This document shows, one piece after another, positions 24,122-35,640 of a DNA stretch of 64,000 nucleotides. The stretch is from Clitoria ternatea (lineage: Eukaryota; Streptophyta; Magnoliopsida; Fabales; Fabaceae): contig CM075669.1 in assembly GCA_037962975.1 (NCBI GenBank), positions 250,889,351 through 250,953,350 of the forward strand, written 5' to 3'. The translations under genes were made by a program, and so were the position numbers. Below the pieces are notes generated by a model, which did no database searches, had not been told where the DNA came from, and was given only the letters and a program-made list of their open reading frames with translations. The stretch's first letter is position 1. Every line of letters begins with the position of its first letter.

Positions 24122-24978
24122 TTAAGTGTATAGTCTCAGGCGAGTTGTAATTTGCTGCCGACACATAGGGCATGAAGATAATGTCTGCCCACACTCCTTG
24201 CAAGTCTATCAAAAACAAAAGTGCAAAGAAATATGAGTTACATTTTAGCAATGCAACTTAAAATTCTACTCAACACACGCATTGAACAATAAGCATTATC
24301 AATAACATAAGCCAAAAAGTAAAAGATTTGTGCTTATTTTTCACATATATAGTTATAACCCATTAACCCCTAATGCAAATAAACAAATGCATTAAACAAC
24401 AGTAAATAAGTTGATGAAGCAAACTTACTGTGTGACCACATCCAAATGCCATGTCCTTCGGATTGGTTAGACAAATAGGGCATTCCTATAACAAGAGAAA
24501 TATATTTATCTCAGAATCAAAATGTGATCTTAAAATGAACATAAAGCAAGAGAAAGACACCAGGGTGGTGTATAGAATGAGTGAGTAACTGACTTACTGA
24601 TTCTACTGCTGCTGGAGCTGTTGGCTCAGCTGATTCAAAAGTTTTCATAGGTGGAGCTGCCAGGACGGCGTTGTCATGATCTATCACTTCCTTAGGTGGA
24701 GGAAGAGGCCTTTTACATTGATAACTTAATGATTTTTCACTGCATCAAGAATTTGAGACTCAGTTATCCTTGAATATAATTCAGATTTATGATACCTGCA
24801 TTTCATGCCTTACTTACTTGGTAACTTGTAGATTTTGGGTTATTCGGAACTGAATTGGAATTTCCATAAGGGCAGCAAGTGCAAATGCTGCCTCCTTCTT
24901 TGATGCCTCTTTGTTCTCAGACATGATTTTAGTGAAATTCACAAACTGAAGGGGTAACAAGGCACCAAGGTTATCAAC

Positions 24979-25013
<35 letters not shown>

Positions 25014-28000
25014 CACAATGATTAATTGATTATAAAAAAACTCATTTATATTACAAATGATTCAGAATTAAAAGTGGTATTCTAAAATATGTATACGGAA
25101 AATTTTCCAGCCTTTCCTAAGATTCAGCAGTCATTCTTCAAACTGATCACTACCAACTCGCATATCATTGCAACAAAACAGATTGGATGGCCCTCCAAAT
25201 TTTAAATACTGAAAAATGTTGAGTTGTTGACCTCCACCAAGTCAGGTACCACGCTTCTGTTGACTTGTATATATTTAAACAATGCCCATCAACAATCATT
25301 TACTAGAACTTAAATTATAGCAATGTACATAACATAAAACTCAGTGGCAGGTGTTTTCACTATGACCTCTAAGTCTAATAACAAAAGGCTTGGTTGTCTC
25401 TTTCCATTTCCAATGATGTTTATTTATTACCAAAGCACATCTTTCTGGCTATGCATTGGATCCTTCAAATATAGTTCTTTTCTCACTCTGACTCTTTCCA
25501 GCAGCGCAGTTTATTTTATGTTGTCACGTTGTTGTCCTCAAGAAGTGGCTCACTGCCTTCTTTTTTGCATTGAGGTTCAAATAGTTATTGAGGCCCATTG
25601 CAAGTTGTTATGGAGCCCAAGTATGTTATTATGTTTTTTTTTTTGCCAAGTTTGTTTTTCCTCCATCTTGAGGGAAAGCCTCAGACTATATTAATGTATC
25701 CTATGTAAAATACTACCTCCGGTTCCAAATATAAGCAAATTTTAGTGGAATTTTTTAGTCCCTTAATATAAGCAAAATTAGACTTTTCCAATGTCATTAA
25801 ATGCTTGTTTACTAAATATGTCCTCATCATATATATTTCCAAGGCTACTAATTTTTTATGTAATAAATGATACTAAGGGTATTTTAGAAAATTAAATCAA
25901 ATATGTGGTAACATTAATGCAAATAACTACCTCCAACTATTATTCTTAATATGTGTGAAGTTAGATATATTTGCTTATATTTGGAACCGGAGGTAGTAGT
26001 ATTGTTAATTTTATTTTATGTTAGTACATAGTCCACATTGTTTGTTGTTGGGTAGGGCTTTTGTTAGTTGTACAATACTTGTATTTGACCTACATTATTG
26101 GCACATATAGGGGTACAAGACTAGTGTTACATATAACAATTATTCAGATTTCAGCCTCTTATTTGTAAAGTGTATCTTCCTTGTTAAATAAAAAAGTGAA
26201 ACTTCCTTTTGATGCATAATCCTTAAAATTTAAAAAACAATGATAAACACCACTTGCAAACTCATGTTAAAAGAAACACACTTAATCATACATCAGTCAA
26301 GTACCTGAAAGTTGTCAAATACACGCTGAGGGATGTTATCATCAAAGTGCTTCATTTCATCCCATGGCCCATCTCCAACTCCAACCAAAATAATTGAGAG
26401 AGGATAGTGACTGAAAATGAGAATAGCTCTACATAAAGACAGATACCATGAACAATAGCAAAAGAATACAACAAAAGAAATTGCTTTACCTTGCAGCAAT
26501 GATAGAATTAATAGTTGCTTGTTCTTGTGGACTAAATTTTCCCTGTGGTGTATCTGAATTTCTTGTAACCTATTAAAAGAAATATATTCCAGAAACATAA
26601 TAAAATTAAGAAAAGGCAATTAAATCTTGTCATGAAAAGAAAATAATCAGATAAAATGAACAAGTAAATGTAAAACCTGTCCATCAGCAATGATGACAAG
26701 AACATGATATTGACCATTGCTTCTTTCCACAATGTCAATTGCTGCATCGATTACAGGGGCAAATGATGTTGGACCTAAGGATAAGGAGGTAACTGTCATT
26801 AGCAAGTCTTCTTATCATTGCATGGATACCTAAGCCATCTCTTTCCATGGATACTTTTCCTTTTTGGACTACAAGAAAAATTCATTCAAGGGAAAACAGG
26901 AATATAATGCAGGAGGATCCTCAAAAATGAGAACAGCAGAGACAAGAGAGGGAGAGCAGAAAACCAAGTATATGCTTTGTCCTCAAAGATACTTTATACT
27001 CCCTCCGAATTTTTTATAAGGTAGAATTAACAAAATCATTGAATTTAAAACCAATAAAACTAGTTAACTAATAGTTAAGTTTGATTTCTTAAAGAATAAT
27101 AACATTCCAAGTTTAGTTAGTGTGCTTGATAATGATGAAGATATTAATCTCTCTGTTTTCCCAATTTGCTGGTTTAAGTACTCACCTCTCCAACAATTTA
27201 TTACCCGTAAATAAAAGACAAAAATGTAGGATAGTTAAAACAATTAACAAGGGTAGATAAAGAAAAAATGTTTTACAGAAATTGCTGCCTTATAAAAAGG
27301 AGCATCAAAGGCTTCAAATATTTGCCTTAAAAAAAGGATTGAAGGAAGTATAATCGAGTATATGATCTTGTTCATCTTATTTTGGAGGAATAAGTAATAA
27401 CCACTTCATTTTCAACAGCTTTCTTATAAGGCTACCAAAAACTAGCTTTTAGACCTAAGAACATGTTAGGTGGATAGGATAAGATGGTGGGATAAGAATA
27501 TAATATGATATGATAAGAGCAAAATAAACTCTTATCCAATGTTTGGTGTCAACTAGGATAAACTCGAACAACAACAACAATAATGAGCCTATCTTATCCT
27601 GTTCATCCATATTCCAACCCTCCCTTAAGATAAGATTCACACTAGGCCAACGGGATATGATTTCCCAAAATGATAAACTTATTATATCCCGTTGGCTAAA
27701 AAAATGACAAATTATGATAGATATAATAAGTTATAATATCCTATCATGTCTACCAGACTACCTCTAAAGCTAATCCAAGCACATACCTTGTCCTTTTGGA
27801 ATAAAGAAAACTCACTAAAATCTGTGAACCCTAAAAGAAGTCTAAGAAACAAGTGTGTTATAGTTATGTAAATATAGTAACCGGCATATTAAGATTAATT
27901 AGATTGATTTCATCTCTATGTAATTAGTCTTAAATTAGGACATTGTATATTCTGTAATTATATACAATCTCCATAAATGTAAAAGCTCCGCTGTGAGCAC

Positions 28001-31000
28001 AACACATAGAATTCAATCAATTCATATGCTCTCTCGTTTTCTCTCTATCTCAACGTGGTATCAGAGCTAGAGCCCAACATCTTTCCAGTTGTTATGAGCC
28101 AAAAGTTGCCTTTTCGTTATGAGTCAAACGTTACCTTTTGGCTGGTTCAACAAGCTTCGTTGGAAGGGATGCGATAGAAGTCCCACATCGCCTGCCTCAT
28201 AACATACGGTATGGTTTAAATACCTGTTAAGTTACTCCTCTCATTGTCAATTGGTTTTGAGATGAAACCTTAACATGGTATCAAAGCCACCTACCACCGA
28301 CGCGATTGCTTAATTTTCTCTCAGATAATCCCCTTCTGCATAACATATCCCTTTATTTTTAACTATCGTTTTAACTTGGTCACTTTCTAGCATAGGCTAA
28401 CTACCCCCACAACAATCAAACTATTTCTCGTTCTTTTGTGCATACACCTTCCAAACCCTTTCTTCATTATGTTGGGGGCTAATACAAGAGATGGCTACTT
28501 GTTTCAAAACTCATGAGACATTGCATAAATATTAAGAGAAAGGGTGTTGTCATAATCTAAAAATTCTAGTTTGTGACAAATGACAATGAATTGTGGTATT
28601 TGTTTTGTGAGGATTTCCAAAATTTATTAGATGCACTTATTGTACTGAAATGAAAGTGATTTACAATGATATTGAAAAATTGGTGGTGCAAAAACTAATT
28701 ACGAAAAGACTAGAGTATGATCCATTTACGACTTTGAACTTTAGTCCCCCTAACACAAAAATAATAAAAATGCATCCCTAACCCCAAAAACAATGTTAGA
28801 TCCAAACCGTTAACTCTTCCTTTATCGGTGTTAATGTTAGCATACGTGTCACATTAAGTGACAAGTGGACTTCCTTAAGGCATAAAACAATGTTGTTGTA
28901 GGACTCCATTAAGTGACTTAAAAAATAACATTAGTGGGGCGGTTATGATATAAACCCCCAAAGCCTCTTTTCTTCCTCCATTTCTTCTTGCCCCCTCTGT
29001 TTTCTCCATCTTCTTCTCTTCCTCTACTCCATTTTGATTGCAATATTATCACAACAGAAGGAACGAGAGGGAGCTAAGTTCCATCCACAAAGGGGGTTTT
29101 GACTTCTGAAAATTTCTTTCTTTCTTTGATTATCTGTTTTCTTTTCTCCACTCATCTCTTATAAATGAATTTCATTTTTGAGTCTCCTTGAAGCACCATG
29201 CCCAAACAAACCATAATTAACCATCACCACCAAACCACACAACCAAACCGCCACTTTCACAACCCACAACAAATGCCACACCCAAATCCACCACCACATC
29301 ATCCAAACCCACCACACAATCACAAACAACCACCACACCACCCAAATGAACCTCCACCTTACCACCACCACGACACAACCACACCCAAACCCACAACATA
29401 ACCACCACTGAGACCACCAGATCCATCACCAATCACAGCCCCCTCCGCCATTGTGTTGACTGATCCCTCTTCCCTTGGTGCCTTCTAATTTTGTGAAGCC
29501 CACCCCTTTTGCCTCTTTCTCTGCTCACAGGGTTCTAAAAAGAAAGGCCTCTCTTTTGTTTGTTCTTAGCCCTTTCCCCCTTGTTATTAAGCGTGATTTG
29601 TTTTGGAAAGAAGAAGCATAGTAGGGGAAGAGAAGAAGATAATGAAAACAGGGGAGAGGGGTTATGTTTGGTTTAGGGTTGAGATGTTGATTTTGGTTAT
29701 AAGAGGGAGAAAAGGAAGGGTTGCTTTGGTGGAGGTGATGAGTTTTTATTGACGGTTTATAGCCCATAGTAAGAATTATTTTTTGACATTTAAACAAGAG
29801 ACCCTAAAACATTGTCATTTTATTCTATGTGTGTGTCCTTTTGTCACTTAACATGACACATACATGGATATTAACTCTGTTTTGGATCTAATTGAAAGAC
29901 ATTTTTTGGGGTTAGGGATGTGTTTGCATTATTTTTGCGTTGGAGAACTAAAGTGCAAAGTCATATCTAGGTTAGTGACGTAAATGTCAATTTACTATTA
30001 ATTTCAATAATCCATATGGTACAGGTTTGAACATATGTAACTTCAATTGGTGTGGGTAATGAAGGCTTTAGCCCATTAGACCCATGATTCTCTCTAGGCC
30101 TCTACATTTACATGATATCTTTTAGTTGCTTCTACAACTTCCCTCAATGAGAATTGTGATTAGGAGGGAGCGTGAATTGCAGAAGAAGTCCTAGCCTTCA
30201 CAAGTTTTGCATGTGATTGAATAATCAAGACAACAATCCCTAGCATCAATCATAACATGTTCAACAAGCAAGCATTTATTTGTGTTCTAATTTCATCTAA
30301 TCATCATAGACTTTTGCTTATTCAAGGCTTGCAATCATCATCATACAAGTGTTTTGAGTTTCTAAACAATCACTATTCACTATAGTAGGGTTTATTGTCC
30401 TAGGTCAACAAATATATTTGAGATATACTACCTCCATCCCTTAATATAAGAACCTCTTGAGAGATTTCTTTGCTTTATAACATAAGAACCCCGTCAAAAA
30501 ATCAACATCATTAATTAATTTTTCACTAAAATACCTTCATTAACCATTAATGACATAAACGTTAATTAAGTGGAAAGAAAGTAGATTTGTGAGTCCCAAT
30601 AAAAGTAAGAAGGTACTTTGGGAAACTAGTATAATTTGACTTTAACTATATTAACCAACTTTTTCTAAAACTTGAAATTAGTTAAGAGGTTCTTGTATTA
30701 AGGGACGAAAGTAGTATATGTGTAATAATTTGTAACAAAATTGAAAAATCTAGTTGGCAAGGAAGATAACATTACACCTGACAATTTTAAGTGTGGCACA
30801 ATCTCTTTGTAGCGTGCAAGTACTTCCTCAAAACCATTACATGGGCGATGATTGGGATGAAAGCTGAATACATTCTGATCATGTGTAGATGCTACAGGAG
30901 TGCATTGACAAAAATCAATAGAAGCGAAAAGCCAAAAACATACAACATTTCTCTGAAAAGTCAAACAGAAACAGCTGCTCACCATCACCAAATCCGAAAC

Positions 31001-32270
31001 ATGGTATCAGATTATCTTCATCAAATGAAGAGAGAGTACGCCCAATGATGGAGATTGCTTGCTCATATGGATTAGGAGTGTTTCCAATATGATGAAGGCT
31101 TTTGTGGTTGAAGGAGTGCTTGCCTAAAATTATCAACATGTGACTTTTCTGCATTTTCCATTTTTTTTTTTTGAACGTATTCTCCATTCTCATATAAATG
31201 TACAATTTTAACTTTAAATTCAAAAGAAATAACCTGTCCACTCATTGCTCTTGGTGAAGTCAATACCAATTATTAAATTTGAAGATTCTAGACCAGCTTC
31301 TCTCAAAGCAGAAACAACCTGAAATATAACACTCTAAAGCTAAGTATCTTCAAAACCTTTGCACAGAAGTGACAGAACAGTAAATAGAACCATGCTCTTT
31401 CACGTATCTTCTCAAACTAAAGTGGGTATCAATAAAATTATATTGGTAAGAGTGTCATAAAGCAGATAATCTAGACATATTTTAAAAAATATTCAAGGAA
31501 ATTTCTAATACATATGGAGTCCAGACGATCAACAAACATTTATACAAACTGTCAAGTAATTATATAGTCAAATACAGTTACATTTTTCTATACGCCTAGT
31601 TGTTCATTCCTCTTCAAGTGTACATGAAAGAAGTTTTCTAAGGGTCTGCTTGGTTTCTGTTTCCATTTTCTGTTTTGAGTTTTAATTATAAAACTGTTAT
31701 CAGGATTTCTGTTTTAAAAAATAAACAGGAATCAAAAACAGAAACCAAACAGCCTCTATCTGTTTCTTGTTTTCATTTCCTGTTTTTAGTTTTAATTACA
31801 AAATTATCATTATGTTTCGTGTTTCCAAAAATTTATATAGGAAACACTGAAAACAATTTTTTCTGTCTCATGTTTTCATTTTTATAAATTTTTTAAAACA
31901 AAAAACATGATAACAATTTTGTAATTAAGATTGGAAACAAGAAACGGAAATAGAAACCAATCAGGCTAAGATTAATAAGACTGTTCTCCCTAAATCAATA
32001 AGCAAAAGAAGCAGTAAAAACCTGATCCAATGAGCTGAAATTGTCGGTTATATGTGTGGGTTGCTGCCTAGGTTGATCTCTGGTATTCACTGAACTCCCA
32101 GCATAAGAAGAGGGTTGGTCATATTGATAGTTAGTGTTTACTGAACTCCCAGTATAGGAAGAGGGCTGATGATATTGATAGCTAGTGTTTGCTGAACTCC
32201 CATCATAGGAAGGTGGGTGCTGGAAAAAGTCATCTTCATGAGAATCATGTGTTGACCCTCCATTTCCCAT
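24122..32270 (-). CDS. RGLG: RGLG-type RING ubiquitin ligase with copine/vWA domain (11 coding exons)
   Basis: Coding exons in transcript order: 32270-32022, 31318-31234, 31123-30983, 30891-30778, 26774-26677, 26569-26490, 26410-26305, 24945-24818, 24739-24598, 24485-24429, 24205-24122. All introns have GT-AG ends and all phases fit, giving 1284 nt and 427 residues. Met-Gly-Asn-Gly at the start is a likely N-myristoylation signal. Residues 19-69 hold three 17-residue Tyr/Gln/Ser repeats. The copine/vWA domain runs about 84-325 with the MIDAS motif D103-F-T105-K-S107. A Pro-rich linker follows, then a C3HC4 RING at 383-415 (C383, C386, C397, H399, C402, C405, C412, C415). Known family members are membrane-associated E3 ligases in hormone and stress signalling. 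The exact paralogue (RGLG1-5) is not resolved. Confidence 0.93.
24981..25013. repeat. (AAT)n microsatellite in an intron
   Basis: About eleven AAT units lie in the intron just upstream of the exon 24818-24945. Confidence 0.95.
25713..25996. mobile_element. Stowaway-like MITE in an intron
   Basis: Terminal inverted repeats start CTACCTCCGGTTCCAAATAT and match perfectly or nearly so over about 28 bp. The element is 284 bp and is flanked by TA on both sides, as for Tc1/mariner-derived Stowaway elements. Confidence 0.9.
26999..27351. mobile_element. Degenerate Stowaway-like MITE in intron 4
   Basis: The left end CTCCCTCCGAATTTTTTATA and the reverse complement of the right end CTTCCTTCAATCCTTTTTTT correspond, followed by AAGGTAGA / AAGGCAAA. 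TA-like flanks are present. It is older than the copies at 25713 and 30428. Confidence 0.6.
27854..28067 (+). mobile_element. LTR fragment plus primer binding site (small Copia or TRIM remnant)
   Basis: TGTGTTATAG ... CTATCTCA (27854-28052) is followed three bases later by TGGTATCAGAGC at 28056-28067, the usual iMet PBS. Further right, near 28170, AAGTCCCACATCG and a second degenerate PBS-like ATGGTATCAAAGCC (about 28274) indicate scraps of another LTR. No coding region is present. Confidence 0.65.
28700..29995. mobile_element. MULE-like element with ~200-bp terminal inverted repeats in intron 4
   Basis: The left segment (about 28715-28930) and the reverse complement of 29790-29985 share blocks in order: GACTTTGAACTTTAGT, ACATCCCTAACCCCAAAAA, TTAGATCCAAAAC, GTGTCATNTTAAGTGACAA. 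Long TIRs around about 850 bp of unrelated, GC-richer DNA fit a non-autonomous Mutator-like element. The interior has a C-rich strand (29198-29401) that reads as a His/Pro/Asn-rich frame. It may be captured sequence. The 9-bp TSD was not resolved. Confidence 0.7.
30428..30714. mobile_element. Stowaway-like MITE in intron 4
   Basis: The termini CTACCTCCATCCCTTAATAT and CTACTTTCGTCCCTTAATAC form inverted repeats extending to AAGAACCTCTT. The element is 287 bp with TA duplicated on each side. Its right end is only about 60 bp from the exon starting at 30778. Confidence 0.88.
31641..31967. mobile_element. Probable MITE in intron 1
   Basis: The left end GGTCTGCTTGGTTTCTGTTTCC and the reverse complement of the right end (GCCTGATTGGTTTCTATTTCC) are inverted repeats. 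The interior repeats the GTTTCTGTTTTYA motif several times. The superfamily is not decided. hAT-like is possible. Confidence 0.6.
32064..32216 (-). repeat. Three 51-bp coding repeats in the RGLG-like gene
   Basis: Residues 19-35, 36-52 and 53-69 are three copies of a 17-residue unit (consensus PSSYxGSSVNTxYQYxQ). The nucleotide copies are also similar, which implies recent expansion. Confidence 0.9.
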
Positions 32271-35200
32271 AACTAAAATCCTTCTTTCACCTATATCAAA
32301 ATTAATGTAAATAAATAAATAATGTAGAATTGGAGATAAAAACAAGAGTGGATTGAAGTTAAAAAAATAAAATGAAACGAGAACCACAGCATAAAAAGGG
32401 AAAAAAATTCACCGTAAATAGCGTCCTTCTTTCACCTATATCAAAAAGGAAAGTAAACAAATTGAAATGGAGTTGAAAAGAAAAAGGAATTATAAAATGA
32501 GAACCACAGCAGAAGAAGCACAAACAATTCACGGTAAATTATAAAATTCATAGTTCACTTCTATCAGGAGGGAAAAAAAGAATCAAATATTCCCTGAAAA
32601 GTGAAAGCAACTATGGTTTATAGAATCTTTAAGCACAATTCACTGTAGCTTTATGCAAAGTGTAACTGTAAACATGCTTTTGAAGAGCCGTGGAACACAT
32701 AATAAATTAAGTGTTTTCTGAAACGAAATTGAAACTGAAAATTACATAACCCTTTCAGCAAAGAAAAGTGATCCTAAAGCTAGGTTGCACAACCGACAGA
32801 ACACAGTGAATAAACAGATCAATATACATAACATACATGAATATGATGCCAAACATTACTTGCCTGAGCAACTAAACCACTCAAGTAAATCTTAGATACC
32901 GAGAAATAGGAGAGAGTTGAATGACCTGAAAGGAATAGGAGAGAGAAAGAGAAAGAAAGCGAAACTGAGTTCCAAGTGATTGAAGAGCTTCTTCTGGTTC
33001 TGAATGCTGTTTCCGCTCTGCAAAGCAAAGAGATTGGTTGACGTTTCTGAAGAACCAAACAAGCTTAAACAACATATATTATTATAATATTATAAATATT
33101 AATATTATATTACACGTTTATCTCGTACATGGTAAGCAAATATATCAGTATTTTATATAAAATCTTTTTATTTTTCTATTTTTAGTTTAATTATAAAATT
33201 AAATTCATTTATTTTTCTTATTTTTATTTTCAATTTTAATTATAGAATTATAATGTTTGTTGTTTTCAAATTTTTATTAAAAAAGACACTGAAAAACATT
33301 TTTTTCTTTTTTTTCATTTTATGTATTTTTATATAAATTTTTAAAAAATATGAAATATGATAATAATTTTGTAACTAAATAGACTAAATGACACTTGAGT
33401 TTTCTTTTGAATATGTTGTCTAAGGTTTAAATTTGGTTTGTAAAAGATTTTATCGGATGATTTTAAGAAAATTATAGATTAATATTAATTTTTAACTCAG
33501 AAATACCTTTTCCAAAAAAATTAACTCCAATAGATTTAAATCACTGCCACCAACTTTTTTAATATTAAATCACATTACCACTTGATTCGTCTTAGTGGTA
33601 AGGTTTAATTAATTTTCATAAAGTTGTATTAAACTTCAATACTTCTATTGTACATTAAAAAGGTTAGCATCATTATGTACTTCACCTTTTCTTAAAATAT
33701 TCTATGTAGGGAAAACTTTCATAATCCTTACTCTAACAAATATGTTTCATGCATGTCTGCGTTAAAATCTTGTATAAAATCAATTTTGAATTATTGAATG
33801 CCTAAGATTCAATTTCAAGGTAAACCTGCTAATGGATAATAATAACAAGCTGTATATTCAAAGGAATAAAGTGAAAGAAAGTTAAAAAGAAGTGAATATA
33901 TTATCCTGTAATAGATATTGTAAAATTATACATTTTCGAAAACAATTATAATTTTATTAAATTAATGAATTTTTTTATGAGTGAAAACTCGATTTAGTGC
34001 ATTGACATGGTGGGCTTTTGATGCGTGCAGTCGATGGTTTTTCTAGTGATGTGTTGTTTGAAAATGATTGAGTGTAGGGAAAAGGTAAAGTTGCATTACT
34101 TAATAATGAATATCATTGGATCAAAGGCTCAAAGCCATTATAATCAGTATCAGTAGAATCAAAGCTGTTTCAATTACTTACTTTTAATATATGATTCACA
34201 TAAAGTGAGAATATATATCCACTCTGGCCATATTATAAACATTAAAAATGTTCGAATAAATCCATAAGCAAAGGTATATATTTGATGAGAAAGAAATCAC
34301 TAGATTATTTTCTTAATAAATAACTATACCAATGATATTATATTATTTTCTTACATTTTTCTTATAAAATATTTGATTTTGGTCCCATAATTTTGATCTC
34401 TCAACTATTCAATTTATTTATTGGTATTTGATCATTTAACTTTTAGTTGTTTAATCTTTAAACTATTCCTTATTTTTATTCCAATTGATAATATGAAACA
34501 TGAATTTCTATCAGTCAACTAAAACAATAACATTGTAAATACATATTATTCATTATGTTGTTATTATTCAATGCATTTAAAAGTAATATTTATATTATTA
34601 CTGTAAATCAATATTTCTCATTATTATAATATAATAACTATCACTATTTATCAGTGTTTTTATAAATATTAATGGTTATGATACTATAATATAGGAAATG
34701 CTGATTTATAGTAATATATATAATTACAGATAGATATGTGTATTTTAATTTTGTTATACGTTGCTTAAATTATCTCTTAATCATACTTGTGCAGATATTT
34801 TTGGATGCATTGGATAATCGCAGCAAAAAAAAATAAAAATGCCGAGTTGACATAAAAGTTCATTATATATGTTACAATGGTTAAACAGGTAAAACCAACG
34901 AGTTTGTACATTAAATTAAAATTAAATTTTTTTAAGTTTGGTCTATGAAAATTCATTCTTAATTAAGCTTTTGTTAGGATGAACCGACTCCATATAGTCC
35001 ACAACATTTTTTTTGTTTGTTTTATTAGTATTTTTTATTTGAATTATATCTTGTAGTTGATTTGGAGTAGGAAAAATTTAATATATTCTTAATGATTAAA
35101 TTTTTTCTAATTTAAAAAACAAACAAACAAAAAAAAACAATACAAACATACTAAAAATCCCTAGAAGTTCGTTAAACCCGTACAAATCGGGCTCTAAACT

Positions 35201-35640
35201 AAAAGTCTAATTCAAATATGTTTTTTAACCCAACCCAAAAAAACAAGAATCTACCACAAACTGGCCATGTTGTTCAAAGTTGTTGAATTCACATTTTTAG
35301 TGAACTCAAACTCTCCAAGAGCATAATTTATGTAATATATAACTTGTTGAGATAAGTTACAAAAGCTTATAAGAATTATAAATTCTATTTTTATAAGTTT
35401 AAATAAATTTGGTGAGTAAGTTTGTTTAATTATTTTTTGAAATATATTCATAAAAAAAACAATAAATTATGAATATGATCATAAGTCATAGCCTTTTCCA
35501 ACTTTTATTTTTCGATTAGGTGCAATTTGAGATTGTCACACTTTATCAAGGAATGGCTTTTAGCTAACATCCAAATGAACTTATTTGACTAAACTTTTAT
35601 GCAGACTTATTCTTCTGACACACCAATTTTAATTTGCTTG
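32271..35640. other. Leader/promoter side of the RGLG-like gene and AT-rich intergenic DNA
   Basis: CT-rich minus-strand sequence around 33050-32890 could be a 5' UTR exon (TTTCGCTTTCTTTCTC and CTCTCTCCTATT runs), but no splice pair to 32270 could be fixed. Two copies of CCTTCTTTCACCTATATCAAAA lie at about 32279 and 32426. From 33070 to 35640 the DNA is very AT-rich and holds no supportable gene. Confidence 0.4.

Noticed and set aside
25344..25694. 116-codon plus-strand frame in an RGLG intron
   Set aside because: Antisense within an intron, hydrophobic low-complexity translation, no family match.
29159..29432. Trp/Val-rich minus-strand frames
   Set aside because: They are the complement of the C-rich block in the MULE-like element. 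The extreme Trp content comes from CCA repeats.
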